From contig DAIDAP010000011.1 in NCBI GenBank assembly GCA_027310565.1, forward strand, positions 1 through 64,000: 64,000 bases of DNA. The letters are read 5' to 3'. This DNA comes from Chloroflexota bacterium (lineage in GTDB: Bacteria; Chloroflexota; Limnocylindria; P2-11E). Position 1 is the stretch's first letter, and every line of letters begins with the position of its first letter. Shown piece by piece: positions 7,524 to 16,147 of this stretch. A model generated the notes under the pieces. That model was not told where the DNA came from, did no database searches, and saw only the letters and a program-made list of their open reading frames with translations. The translations under genes and the position numbers were made by a program.

Positions 7524-10087
7524 AGCGCGGCCACCGCGGCCTCGAGCCGCGCGGTGGCCTCGGCCGGCGGCGTGCCGGCGGCGAAGTAGAGCGGTTCGCC
7601 GAAGACGACCTCGACCTTCCCGCGCCAGCCGTTGGCGCGGAAGGGCTCCCACGTCCGATCGAGGTGGTCGAGGATCGAGACGTTGCCGATCTTGAGCCGC
7701 ATCGGCACGACGGGCGTGCCGCCCTCGACCGCGATGAGGCCGGTCCCGGACTTGAACGGCTGCGTGGGGCCGCCGAGGGTGAGCTTGCCCTCGGGGTAGA
7801 TGAGCACGGAGAAGCGCCGGTCGAGCCGCGCGCCGAGCAGCTCCAGGCTGCGCCGGATCGCGCCCTCGCGCGCGAGCGGGAACGTGTTGGCGAGGATCGC
7901 CGAGACGAGCCCGCGCAGCCGGTTGCCGAAGATGTCGTCGGCGGCCGCCGCCACCGCCAGGCGCCAGCGCCAGGAGAGCGGGATCGAGGTGAGGATGATC
8001 CCGTTGTCCCAGTGCAGGCAGTGGTTCGGCACGAAGAGGACCGGGCCCCGGAGGTCCCGCAGCCGCTCGCGCCCGCTCACCCGCACCGAGTAGAAGACGC
8101 GCACGAGGGGCCACAGCAGGACCTGCTGGAGGATCAGGCCGAGCGACCGCACGAACGGCGAGAGCGGCCAGCCGAAGATGCCGGCCTCCGGCCTCGCGTC
8201 GCGCGCCTCCGCGACCATGCGCTCGAGGTCCGCGACGGTCGCGTCCGGCGCGAGCGCGGCGTCGTCGATGTACACGCCCAGCTCCTCCTCGATGACGCCG
8301 AGCAGGTCGACGCGACCGAGGGAGTCGAGGCCGACGTCGGCCGAGAGCCGCGCCGAGGGGAGCACGCCCTCCGCCGGTGCGTTCGCGACCTGCGCGACGA
8401 GGCGCTCGACCTCGGCGAGCTCGCGCACGCTCGCCGCCGCCGCGCGCGGCGGCGCCTCGGTGCCCATCGCGAGGATGCGCGCGATCACCTCGCGCTTCTT
8501 CACCTTCTGGGTCGGCGTCGTGGGGAACTCGTCGTCCGGCCAGATCGTGAAGCCCCGGATCCGCTGGCTGCCGGAGAGCTTCGCGTTCGCGTCGCGCACG
8601 ATCGCCGCGGCCGCCTCGCGGTCCTTCGGCTCGAGGAACACCGCGTGCACCTGCGTCGTCTCCACGCCCGCTTCGCCCGCCGGACCGGGATCACTCCCCC
8701 GGGGGCGCTCGAGCCCCACGACGACGGCGAGCGTCGGTCGCTGCGGCGTCGCCAGCGCGGCGATGCGCGGGTCGGCGGCGAGCACGTTCTCGACGTCCTC
8801 CGGGTAGACCTTGAGCCCGTCCGGGAGCGCGATCATGTCCTTCTTGCGGCCGTGGAGCCAGAGGAACCCATCCGCGTCGATGGTGCCGAGGTCGCCGGTG
8901 TGGAACCAGCCGCCCTCGAGCGCGGCCGCGGTCGCCTCCTCGTTCTCCCAGTACCCCTTGAAGACGTTCGGGCCCCGCGCGACGACCTCGCCGTCCTCCT
9001 CGATGCGCACCTCGACGCCCGGGACCGGGACGCCCGCCGAGCCGAAGCGGTTGCGGTCGAGGCGGTTGAACGTGAGCGCGGGCGACGTCTCGGTGAGCCC
9101 GTAGCCCTGGAGCACCTCCACGCCGAGCTCGCGCCACGCGTACCCCAGCGCGGGATCGAGCGGCGCGCCGCCCGAGACGATGGTGCGGAAGCGGCCGCCG
9201 AGCTGACGATGCACGCTCGTGAAGAGCACGCGCCGCAGCGGCAGCGGCAGCCGACGCGCGAGACGCCGCAGGCGCGCGAAGAGCGCACCCCTGCCCTGAG
9301 ACTCCGCGCGGCGCTCGATGGCGATGAAGAGCGAGCGCACCGCGGCGGGCGTGATCAGGATCATCGTCACGCGCCGCTCCCTGAACGTGCGCCGGATGAC
9401 CGAGGGCTGCCGGCTCGTCGGGTAGACCACCGACGCGCCCGCGGCGAGGACGCACCAGAAGCCCGCGGTCTGCTCGAACATGTGCGAAAGCGGGATGAAC
9501 GACAGGAGCCGCTGCTTCGGCCCGATGGGGAAGATCCGCGTCGCGGCGATCGCGTTCGAGAGGATGTTCCGGTGCGTGAGCATCGTCCCCTTGGGGTCGC
9601 CCGTCGTGCCGGACGTGAAGACGACCTCGGCGAGGTCCTCGGGGCCGATGTCCGCCTTCGGCAGCGGCTCGCGGCCGCGCGCGCGGTCGGGGAGCGTCTC
9701 CATCTCGTGGACCGGGATGCCGAGCGCGGCGGCGCGCGCCCTGGTCTGCTCCGTGACGAGCACGGCCGAGGCACGCGTGCGCCGCGCGATCTTCGCGACG
9801 AAGTCCTCGGTCGAGTTCACGTCGAGCGGGACGAGCACCGCGCCGGCCCGGAGCGCGGCGAGCATCGCGATGCCGTACTCGGGACGGTTCACCCCGAACG
9901 TCAGCACGCGGTCCCCCCGCGCGATGCCGGCGTCGGCGAGGTGGCGCGCCGCGCGCGGCACGACGTCGGCGAGGTCGGCGTAGGTCCACGCGCGCGTGCG
10001 GAACCCCGGCTTGATGATGAGGGCGTCCTTCCGGCCGAAGCGCCCCGCGGACTCCTCGAGGACGTCGTTGAGCGTGTCCACGGTCAC
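7520..10087 (-). CDS. fused acyl-AMP synthetase - acyl carrier protein - PlsC acyltransferase
   Basis: An 855-residue three-domain enzyme. Residues about 1-520 are an AMP-dependent fatty acyl synthetase (FTSGTTGDPKGT near 155, QGYGLTETSPA near 325, FHTGDLG and DGLKVYPEDVE further on). Residues about 550-630 are an acyl carrier domain with the phosphopantetheine serine in DVGLDSLGR (about 588). Residues about 660-855 are a lysophospholipid acyltransferase with the HX4D motif (NHCLHWD, about 686) and YPEGKLT. The inferred chemistry is activation of a free fatty acid, loading onto the built-in carrier and transfer to a lysophospholipid or similar acceptor, related in logic to E. coli Aas but with its own ACP. 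GTGA overlaps join it to genes on both sides. Confidence 0.85.
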   Translation of the reverse strand: MTVDTLNDVLEESAGRFGRKDALIIKPGFRTRAWTYADLADVVPRAARHLADAGIARGDRVLTFGVNRPEYGIAMLAALRAGAVLVPLDVNSTEDFVAKIARRTRASAVLVTEQTRARAAALGIPVHEMETLPDRARGREPLPKADIGPEDLAEVVFTSGTTGDPKGTMLTHRNILSNAIAATRIFPIGPKQRLLSFIPLSHMFEQTAGFWCVLAAGASVVYPTSRQPSVIRRTFRERRVTMILITPAAVRSLFIAIERRAESQGRGALFARLRRLARRLPLPLRRVLFTSVHRQLGGRFRTIVSGGAPLDPALGYAWRELGVEVLQGYGLTETSPALTFNRLDRNRFGSAGVPVPGVEVRIEEDGEVVARGPNVFKGYWENEEATAAALEGGWFHTGDLGTIDADGFLWLHGRKKDMIALPDGLKVYPEDVENVLAADPRIAALATPQRPTLAVVVGLERPRGSDPGPAGEAGVETTQVHAVFLEPKDREAAAAIVRDANAKLSGSQRIRGFTIWPDDEFPTTPTQKVKKREVIARILAMGTEAPPRAAAASVRELAEVERLVAQVANAPAEGVLPSARLSADVGLDSLGRVDLLGVIEEELGVYIDDAALAPDATVADLERMVAEARDARPEAGIFGWPLSPFVRSLGLILQQVLLWPLVRVFYSVRVSGRERLRDLRGPVLFVPNHCLHWDNGIILTSIPLSWRWRLAVAAAADDIFGNRLRGLVSAILANTFPLAREGAIRRSLELLGARLDRRFSVLIYPEGKLTLGGPTQPFKSGTGLIAVEGGTPVVPMRLKIGNVSILDHLDRTWEPFRANGWRGKVEVVFGEPLYFAAGTPPAEATARLEAAVAAL

Positions 10088-10743
10088 GATGCGAGCGCTC
10101 GCAGCGCGTCGCGCACGCCGTCGCGCATGGCGGGGTAGTGCGAGAAGCAGATCGTGTCGATGTCGAGCGACGCGAGCCTGCGGATCGAGGCGCGCGCGAG
10201 GCCCATGTCGTCGGTGAAGAAAGAGTTCGGGTACGCGATCGCGCCGCGGACGCACTGGAGGATGTCGCCGACGATGACGAGGCGCCGCTCGGGCGCGTAC
10301 AGGCAGATGCTCCCGGGCGTGTGACCGGGGGTGTGGAGCACGTGGAGGCCGCCGAGGACCGGGAGGACGTCGCCGTCGACGAGCGGCGCCGCGGCGCTCG
10401 GCGCGCGCGTGAGCAGCGCGATGATCGCGCCCGGCGCGGGTCTCCCCCGGAACACCTCGCGGGCGCGGATGCGCAGCCGCTCCATGTCCGCCGGATGCAT
10501 GAGCACCGTCGCACCGGACGCCGCCGCGATCTCGTGCACGCCGCCGATGTGGTCGGGGTGGCCGTGCGTGCAGACGATGCGCGTGATCTCGTCGAGGCGC
10601 CGTCCGATCCGCTCGATGTGGCGGCGGAGAAGGCGGATCGACCCGCGGTGGCCCGCATCCACGAGCGTGATCTCGTCCCCGACGAGCAGGAACGCGGTCG
10701 AGCCGATGAGGGTCACCGCGTGGACGTCCGGCGCGATCTCCAT
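10084..10743 (-). CDS. MBL-fold metallohydrolase
   Basis: A 219-residue metallo-beta-lactamase-fold protein. The metal-binding motif THGHPDHIGG (about residues 59-68) is complete; further ligands are in HTPGHTPGS (about 134-142) and the late FSHYPAM histidine (about 200). Related proteins are glyoxalase II-like thioesterases and lactonases; the substrate is unknown. As the first gene of the reverse operon with the acyl synthetase-ACP-PlsC fusion, a thioesterase or acyl-hydrolase role is plausible (inference). The ATG has a GGGAGGGG Shine-Dalgarno, and a TAGACT -10 box lies about 20 bases upstream. Confidence 0.85.
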   Translation of the reverse strand: MEIAPDVHAVTLIGSTAFLLVGDEITLVDAGHRGSIRLLRRHIERIGRRLDEITRIVCTHGHPDHIGGVHEIAAASGATVLMHPADMERLRIRAREVFRGRPAPGAIIALLTRAPSAAAPLVDGDVLPVLGGLHVLHTPGHTPGSICLYAPERRLVIVGDILQCVRGAIAYPNSFFTDDMGLARASIRRLASLDIDTICFSHYPAMRDGVRDALRALAS

Positions 10744-10762
10744 CCGCCCCTCCCGCGGCCCA

Positions 10763-10768
10763 AGTCTA
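10763..10768 (-). promoter_or_regulatory. -10 box for the MBL / acyltransferase operon
   Basis: TAGACT on the reverse strand, 19 bases before the ATG at 10743. A purine-rich Shine-Dalgarno lies between, so this promoter gives a leadered transcript, unlike most promoters here. Confidence 0.35.
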
Positions 10769-10806
10769 TGCGCCTGCGGCGGTCGGAGATCGTCGCGGGC
10801 GGACGG

Positions 10807-11550
10807 TCAGCCCCCGAACGTCCGCCAGAGCAGGTTGGCGACGGCGAGCGCGAGCAGCACGACGATGACGCGGCGGAACGCGACGGCGGAGAGCCGTCCG
10901 CGGAGCGCGACGCCGATCGCGAGCGCAGCGAGCGTCGGCACGAGCCCGACGAGGCCGATCGCGACGACGTCCGCGGTGTACAGCCCCTGCAGCCCGTAGC
11001 CGACGAGCTGCACGATCGCGTTCAGCTCGAAGATGGCCGCGAGGACGAACACGAACTCCGCGGCCGGAAGACGCCGTGCGTGGAAGTACGACCCGATGAT
11101 CGGGCTCGCGATGGACGTCGTCCCCTGGAGCACGCCGCCGAAGAAGCAGACGAGGGGACCCCCGACGCGGGCTCGCGGCGCCGTCGGGTCGTCCCCGAAG
11201 AGGCGGTCGCCGCGGAGCAGGAAGAGGGCGACGAGCAGCGCGATGAGGATCGCGAAGGTCCGCTCGTCCACGCGGACCAGGAGCGCCGTCCCCAGCGCCG
11301 TCCCGATCATCGACGCGACGACGAGCGGCAGGGCGCCGCGGAGCAGGTGCCGCTCGCGGACGCCCTGCGTCAGCAGCAGGGAGTTCGCCGCGAAGATCGG
11401 GATCGTCACGATCGCGACCGCCATGCGCGGGCCGAACACGCCTGCGAGGATCGGCGTCGCGATGACCGGCAGGCCGAAGCCCGCGAGCCCTTTGGCGAGA
11501 CCGGCGAACGCGAGACCGAGGACGAGGGTCAGGAGGTCGAGCGCGCCCAC
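10807..11550 (-). CDS. TSUP family (TauE/SafE) membrane transporter
   Basis: A 247-residue membrane protein with about eight spans and the TSUP family pattern: GLAKGLAGFGLPVIATPIL at the N-terminus (about residues 15-33) and FFGGVLQGTTSIASPII in the middle (about 135-151), the two half-repeats of the family. Such proteins export or import sulfite, sulfoacetate or other small anions; the substrate here is unknown. The GTG start lies inside the 3' end of the nicotinate phosphoribosyltransferase gene (22-base overlap), so the two are probably co-transcribed. Length is normal for the family. Confidence 0.8.
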   Translation of the reverse strand: MGALDLLTLVLGLAFAGLAKGLAGFGLPVIATPILAGVFGPRMAVAIVTIPIFAANSLLLTQGVRERHLLRGALPLVVASMIGTALGTALLVRVDERTFAILIALLVALFLLRGDRLFGDDPTAPRARVGGPLVCFFGGVLQGTTSIASPIIGSYFHARRLPAAEFVFVLAAIFELNAIVQLVGYGLQGLYTADVVAIGLVGLVPTLAALAIGVALRGRLSAVAFRRVIVVLLALAVANLLWRTFGG

Positions 11551-12878
11551 TCGGCCTCGCCCACCAGCACCTTCCAGTCGACCGGGTGCAGCCGCTCGCT
11601 CGCGACGTAGCGCCGCCCGATCTTCGCGAGCGGCTTCCCCGCGACGCGCACGATGTCGGCGGTGTGGTCGAGTCCGCCGCCGTGCACGAGCGCCGAGCCG
11701 ACGCCGTACACGTCCACCGGAACGCCGAGCTCCTCGAAGCGGCGGATCTTCGCCGCGTCGAAGCCGCCCGACGCGACGATGCGCACGTGCCGGTAGCCGG
11801 CGCCGTCGAGCGCGCCGCGCAGCAGCTCGACCAGCCGCGGCGTCACGCCGCGGAGCTCCGCGTCGCCGACCACGCCCTCGTTTCGCTCGGCCTCGCGCAG
11901 CACCGCGGCGTCCACCAGCGCCTCGCTCGTGTCCACGCGCACGCCCCACAGACGCTGGCCGAGGGCGTGTGCGACGCCGAGCGAGGTGTTCACCACGTCG
12001 TTGCGGAAATCCACCAGCGAGGTGACGTTCACGTGGCCCTCGGGCGTGCCCCGCGCGGTGAGGTGGCCGGCGTCGTCGGGCGAGCGGTTGATGAACTCGT
12101 CGAACTTGAGCGTCGCGACCGTCGTATCGCCGCCGTACACGGCGATGAGCGCGTGCGGGACGGTGCCGAGCCCCTTCGAGCCCCACCACTCGCCCTGCTC
12201 GTCGGTGGAGACGCCGATGGCGCCGCCGACGTACGCCGCGTAGCCCGACCCGGCCTGCGCCTCGTGGCCCTGGTGGCGCGCCCCGAACATGATCACCGGC
12301 TTGCCGCGCGCGGCCGCGACGACGTCGCGGGTGTTCGTCGCGACGCGCGTCCCCTCGGTGAGCGCACCGAGGTAGAGCGTCTCGAGGTGCGCGAACGACG
12401 CGTACTCGCCGTCGATGTGCATCACCGGCTCGTAGGGGTCCGCGGTCTCGCCGTCGTAGAGCGAGCGCACCTCGAGGTCCCGCCACCCGGGCTCCCACAG
12501 CGACGCGAGCTCGCGCGAGATCTCGAACACCTCCCGCGCGATCGGCTCGTAATCCTTCCACGCCCACACCGGCAGCGCGAGCCACGCGTCATAGAGACGC
12601 CGCTCGGCCCCGAGGTAGCGCTCGAAGAGCGCGCCCGCCCGCGCGCGATCCCCATAGCGGCCGGCGCCGACGTGGAGGATCGCGAGCACCTGGTCGGTGC
12701 CGACGATCACCGCGTCGCGCCGCTTCTGGAAGATCTGCATGGTCACGCGGTCGTGGCGCTCGTCGCGCTCGAGGACGAGCTTCGTGCGCGCGAAGTAGAT
12801 GTCGCTCTTGTACCCGGCGCGGATCTTCTCGATCGGCAGGCGGAACACGTGCGGCCGCAGGCGCTCGGTGACGATCAC
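11529..12878 (-). CDS. pncB: nicotinate phosphoribosyltransferase
   Basis: A 449-residue enzyme joining nicotinate and PRPP to nicotinate mononucleotide, the entry step of NAD salvage. Diagnostic segments: the N-terminal YKSDIYFARTKLVLER, GARHQGHEAQAGSGYAAYVGG (about residues 200-220) and the phosphate-binding RIVASGGFDAAKI with VYGVGSALV near the C-terminus. Length fits the family. The start is GTG at 12878, four bases after the stop of the SDR gene, so it is part of a reverse operon. Nothing indicates a nicotinamide-specific enzyme. Confidence 0.9.
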   Translation of the reverse strand: MIVTERLRPHVFRLPIEKIRAGYKSDIYFARTKLVLERDERHDRVTMQIFQKRRDAVIVGTDQVLAILHVGAGRYGDRARAGALFERYLGAERRLYDAWLALPVWAWKDYEPIAREVFEISRELASLWEPGWRDLEVRSLYDGETADPYEPVMHIDGEYASFAHLETLYLGALTEGTRVATNTRDVVAAARGKPVIMFGARHQGHEAQAGSGYAAYVGGAIGVSTDEQGEWWGSKGLGTVPHALIAVYGGDTTVATLKFDEFINRSPDDAGHLTARGTPEGHVNVTSLVDFRNDVVNTSLGVAHALGQRLWGVRVDTSEALVDAAVLREAERNEGVVGDAELRGVTPRLVELLRGALDGAGYRHVRIVASGGFDAAKIRRFEELGVPVDVYGVGSALVHGGGLDHTADIVRVAGKPLAKIGRRYVASERLHPVDWKVLVGEAEWARSTS

Positions 12879-12882
12879 CGCG

Positions 12883-13683
12883 TCACCACATGCTCAGGAG
12901 CATGCCGCCGTCGACCTGGAGCGAGACGCCGGTCACGTACGAGGCGCGTGGCGACGCGAGGAACGCGACGACCGCGGCGTACTCCGCGGGCGTGCCGTAG
13001 CGGCCCATCGGGATGACCTGCTCCTCGTAGCGGCGGCGCACCGCCTCCGGCGTCGTGCCCTGGCGCCTCGCGGTGTCGGTGTCGAGCTGGACGAGACGGT
13101 CGGTGGCGATGCGGCCCGGCTGCACCGCGTTCACGCGGATGCCCTCCCTCGCGAGGTCGGTCGCGATCGTCTTGAGCATCCCGTGGACCCCGGCGCGCAG
13201 CGCGTTCGAGAGGATGAGGCTCAGGTACTGCGACGGCTGGCGCACCGAGGTCGACGTGGAGTAGACGATGGAGCCTCCGCCCTGCGCGCGCATCCGCGGC
13301 AGCGCGAGGCGGGTGAGCCGCACCGCGGACATGAGCGTGAGCTCGAACGCCTTACGCCACGCCTCGTCGTCGAGGTCGTCGAAGCGGCCCGGCGGCGGGC
13401 CGCCGGCGTTCACGACGAGGATGTCGAGCGCGCCGTACTTCGCCGCCGCCGTCTGCGCGAACGCCTCGCAGCCCTCCTGGGTCGACACGTCCGCGGCGAT
13501 CGGCAGGACGTCGCCCTTCGTCTTGCGGACGATGTCCTCAGCCGCCGCGGTGATCGCCGCCTCGCTGCGGCTGCACATCGCGACGCGCGCGCCCTCGCGC
13601 GCGAGCTCCTCCGCGATCGCGCGGCCGAGCCCCTTCGACGCGGCCGCCACGAGCGCGACCTTACCGGCGAGGCCGAGGTCCAC
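12883..13683 (-). CDS. SDR family oxidoreductase (FabG-like)
   Basis: A 266-residue short-chain dehydrogenase/reductase. The nucleotide-binding TGXXXGXG-type motif reads AAASKGLGRAIAE (about residues 13-25). NAGG (about 90-93) and an unusual active-site region with SIVYSTSTSVRQPSQY-like Ser and Tyr residues follow; the classical YxxxK appears altered (YLSLILSNA), so the catalytic lysine is not where expected. It ends with the typical TGVSLQVDGGML. NADP-dependent reduction of an oxoacyl or similar substrate is likely but not specific. Starts at GTG; sits between uppP and pncB on the same strand with 10 and 4 base gaps. Confidence 0.8.
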   Translation of the reverse strand: MDLGLAGKVALVAAASKGLGRAIAEELAREGARVAMCSRSEAAITAAAEDIVRKTKGDVLPIAADVSTQEGCEAFAQTAAAKYGALDILVVNAGGPPPGRFDDLDDEAWRKAFELTLMSAVRLTRLALPRMRAQGGGSIVYSTSTSVRQPSQYLSLILSNALRAGVHGMLKTIATDLAREGIRVNAVQPGRIATDRLVQLDTDTARRQGTTPEAVRRRYEEQVIPMGRYGTPAEYAAVVAFLASPRASYVTGVSLQVDGGMLLSMW

Positions 13684-13693
13684 GGGGGAAAGG

Positions 13694-14494
13694 TTAGACC
13701 GGATAGCCGGCGAGCAGCGCCACGATCACGAGCGCGGCGAGGACGAGGCGGTACGCGACGAACCAGCCGAGGGAGTGCAGCCGCAGGAAGCGGATGAGGA
13801 ACGCGACCGCCGCGAGCCCGGCGACGAACGACACGGCGAAGCCGACGGCCAGGACGTCCGGCCGGGCGAACAGCGCCTCGGCCCTGCGCGCGTCGAGGAG
13901 CGTCTTCGCGCTCGCGCCGAGGATGACCGGGGTCGCGAGCAGGAACGAGAAGCGCGTCGCGTCCGCGCGCGCGAGGCCCCGCGCGAGACCGGCGGAGATC
14001 GTGATGCCCGAGCGCGAGATCCCCGGCAGCAGCGCGATCGCCTGGGCGCCGCCCATGAAGAGCGCCTCGCCGAACGACAGCGCCTCCGCGCGCCGCCGCT
14101 GCGTCCCGACGCGCTCGGCGACGACGAACACGGCCGAGCCGGCGGCCAGGCCGGCGACGATCCAGAGCGGCGAGCGCAGCGTCGTCTCGACGGTGCTCTG
14201 GAGGAGCGCGCCGGCGATCGCCGCCGGGAGCGTGCCGACGATCACGAGCGCCGGCATGCGCCAGCGGCCGCCGAGCGCGTCGGCGGCGAGCGCGATCCAC
14301 GTCGGTGCGAAGTAGAGGAGCACCGCGAGCGCGGTGCCCAGATGCAGCGCGACGTCGAAGGACAGTCCGAAGCGCTCGGGGTCGAGACCGAGCGCGCTCG
14401 ACGCGAGGATGAGGTGGGCGGTGCTGCTCACCGGCAGGAACTCGGTGAGACCCTGCACGAGGCCGAGGATCCCCGCGGCGACGAGGTCATTCAT
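13694..14494 (-). CDS. uppP: undecaprenyl-diphosphatase (BacA/UppP)
   Basis: A 266-residue membrane enzyme dephosphorylating undecaprenyl diphosphate, recycling the lipid carrier for peptidoglycan and glycan synthesis; it also gives bacitracin resistance. Both family signatures are present: GLVQGLTEFLPVSSTAHLIL (about residues 11-30) with the catalytic glutamate and serine region, and LLPGISRSGITISAGL (about 160-175) with the essential arginine. About seven or eight spans. The ATG at 14494 is family-consistent. It may serve the envelope glycan genes at the right end of the window. Confidence 0.92.
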   Translation of the reverse strand: MNDLVAAGILGLVQGLTEFLPVSSTAHLILASSALGLDPERFGLSFDVALHLGTALAVLLYFAPTWIALAADALGGRWRMPALVIVGTLPAAIAGALLQSTVETTLRSPLWIVAGLAAGSAVFVVAERVGTQRRRAEALSFGEALFMGGAQAIALLPGISRSGITISAGLARGLARADATRFSFLLATPVILGASAKTLLDARRAEALFARPDVLAVGFAVSFVAGLAAVAFLIRFLRLHSLGWFVAYRLVLAALVIVALLAGYPV

Positions 14495-14525
14495 CCTCGA
14501 TCTCCGGACCGCTCCGGCCCTCGGC

Positions 14526-15476
14526 TCATCTCGTCGCCGCCATGCCGAGCGCCTCGTGCGCCTCGCGCTCGTGGCCCGCGATCGCTTCGAGCTGCTTCGC
14601 CCACCCGCGTCGCTGCCCGGGGTCGAGGAAGCGCGTCGCGACGGACGCGTCGAACGGACCGGTGCCGGCCTTCGCGCACGCCTCGACGATGCGGTCGTAG
14701 GCCTCCGCCGCGCGGAGCATCTCGGCGCCGGCGGCGTTGGACAGGCGCGCGCGGTTCGCGCGGAGGAACCGTGCCGCGGCCCGCCGCTTGTCGGCGAGCA
14801 GCGTCCGCATCGCGTGGTCCCCGAAGGCCGCCGCGCCGGCGTGCCGCGTGTCCGCCCAGCGGGCGTCGTCGCGCAGGCCCGCGAGCCACGTCGCGATCGT
14901 GGTCTCGCCCGCGGCCGCGTCGCCGGCGGCGCGCGCGACCGCGTCGCGCGTGACGGCCGCGCGGTCGGGCTCGTCGGCTCGGTCGAGGAACGCGAGCAGC
15001 CCGTGCTCGGCGTCGGCGAACGCGCCCCAATCGATGCGCGTCGGCTTGTCGCTCTTGTCGAAGTACGTGCGGACGGCGAACGTGCCCGCGTCCATGTCGT
15101 ACCCGACGACGAGCCCGTACTCCGGCGGCCCGGCGATCCCGCGCACCAGCGGCGGCACCTTCGCGTCGATGGCCTCGGCGGTGCGGTCGAAGACGAGCGC
15201 GCGCATCTCGTCGTCGAACGGCGGCGCGACGACGTCCGGACGCATACCGACGGAGGCCGCGCCGCGCGCGAGCGTGCCCTCGTCGAGCGGCGCCGCGGCG
15301 AGCGGGTCCCACGTCGCGGCGTCGATCGTGGTGGCGAACGCGGCACCCGACCCGCCCATGACCCATTCGTAGTCGGCGCCGGTCGCGATCGCGAGGCAGG
15401 CCGGGAGGGTGCAGTCGCGCCCCTCGCCGAAGCGGAGCGCCGGAACGTCCTTCAGCGTGCGTGCGCGTGCGGTCAC
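14526..15476 (-). CDS. BtrH / C39-peptidase-like protein, uncertain
   Basis: A 316-residue soluble protein. The N-terminal pattern (CTLPACLAIATG, about residues 22-33, then EWVMGGSGAAF, about 37-47) resembles the papain-like C39/BtrH N-terminal fold, in which a cysteine attacks an acyl or peptide bond. A second block, VVGYDMDAGTFAVRTYF, lies near 122-140. The C-terminal half is helical and unassigned. In butirosin synthesis BtrH transfers an acyl group, but the substrate here is unknown. The GTG start overlaps the vapC stop as GTGA, so it is co-translated with the toxin-antitoxin pair. Confidence 0.5.
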   Translation of the reverse strand: MTARARTLKDVPALRFGEGRDCTLPACLAIATGADYEWVMGGSGAAFATTIDAATWDPLAAAPLDEGTLARGAASVGMRPDVVAPPFDDEMRALVFDRTAEAIDAKVPPLVRGIAGPPEYGLVVGYDMDAGTFAVRTYFDKSDKPTRIDWGAFADAEHGLLAFLDRADEPDRAAVTRDAVARAAGDAAAGETTIATWLAGLRDDARWADTRHAGAAAFGDHAMRTLLADKRRAAARFLRANRARLSNAAGAEMLRAAEAYDRIVEACAKAGTGPFDASVATRFLDPGQRRGWAKQLEAIAGHEREAHEALGMAATR

Positions 15477-15895
15477 GCGTCGGCCGGGAGGATGGTGAAG
15501 GCCGGTCCGCCGCGGAGCGGCCGCACCGCGCGGAAGTGGCGCTCGTCGAACGTCAGGATGCGAGTGGTGCCGGCCCGCGCGGCGAGCACGACGAGTGACG
15601 CATCCGCCAGTCCGATCGAGAGATCCCGGTAACGGTCGACGAGGTCGGCCATCCTCGCGACATCGTCGGCCTCGAACGTCTGGAGGCTGTATTCACCCGC
15701 CGCGACGGCGCGAAGGAAGGCGATCTCTCGATCGATCCCCGCGCGTGTTGCGAGCATGTAGTCGACTTCCGCCGCGACGAAGGGTGAGAGCAGGAATGGT
15801 CCGGGGTCGCGCTCCGCGACCGCACGGACCCTGCGGTGTTCGGCGTGGGCCTCGTCGGCGCCCGCGAGGATCGCGCTCGAATCGACGACGATCAA
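15473..15895 (-). CDS. vapC: VapC-type PIN-domain ribonuclease toxin
   Basis: A 140-residue PIN-domain protein. The acidic Mg2+-binding residues expected of the fold are present: Asp in VVDSSAIL (residue 5), Glu in VAAEVDYML (about 43), Asp in LADASLVVLA (about 98) and Asp in TFDERHF (about 116). VapC toxins cleave tRNA or rRNA and are held inactive by VapB. Its ATG overlaps the antitoxin stop as ATGA, the classical toxin-antitoxin arrangement. The RNA target cannot be read from the sequence. Confidence 0.88.
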   Translation of the reverse strand: MIVVDSSAILAGADEAHAEHRRVRAVAERDPGPFLLSPFVAAEVDYMLATRAGIDREIAFLRAVAAGEYSLQTFEADDVARMADLVDRYRDLSIGLADASLVVLAARAGTTRILTFDERHFRAVRPLRGGPAFTILPADA

Positions 15896-16116
15896 CGCTC
15901 GCCGAAGCCTCGGAGGAGCTCCTCGTCGGGATGCTGCCAGAGCGTGGGGTCGCCGCTGTTGAAGAGCGGGAAGGTGGGCCGACGCGGCGACTCGTCGCGA
16001 ACGAGCCTCTCGATGCCTTCACGGATGAGGCTCGCCTCGGACGTACCCCGCCGGCGCGCGAGGGATGCGAGCTTGCGCTTCAGCCCTTCCGGAAGGTAGA
16101 GGGTCGTCTTCAGCAC
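15892..16116 (-). CDS. vapB: VapB-type ribbon-helix-helix antitoxin
   Basis: A 74-residue antitoxin with an N-terminal ribbon-helix-helix DNA-binding fold (TTLYLPEGLKRKLASLARRR, residues 4-23, then SEASLIREGIERLV) and a C-terminal toxin-binding tail. It neutralises VapC and probably represses its own promoter. The GTG start is eight bases after a TACCAT -10 box on the reverse strand. It is immediately upstream of vapC with a 4-base overlap. Confidence 0.85.
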   Translation of the reverse strand: MLKTTLYLPEGLKRKLASLARRRGTSEASLIREGIERLVRDESPRRPTFPLFNSGDPTLWQHPDEELLRGFGER

Positions 16117-16124
16117 GAGGACGT

Positions 16125-16130
16125 ATGGTA
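16125..16130 (-). promoter_or_regulatory. -10 box of vapBC promoter
   Basis: TACCAT on the reverse strand, eight bases before the vapB GTG at 16116. The short distance suggests a leaderless or nearly leaderless mRNA, autoregulated by VapB if it behaves like the family. Confidence 0.4.
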
Positions 16131-16147
16131 ACAGGTATGGCAGCTCG

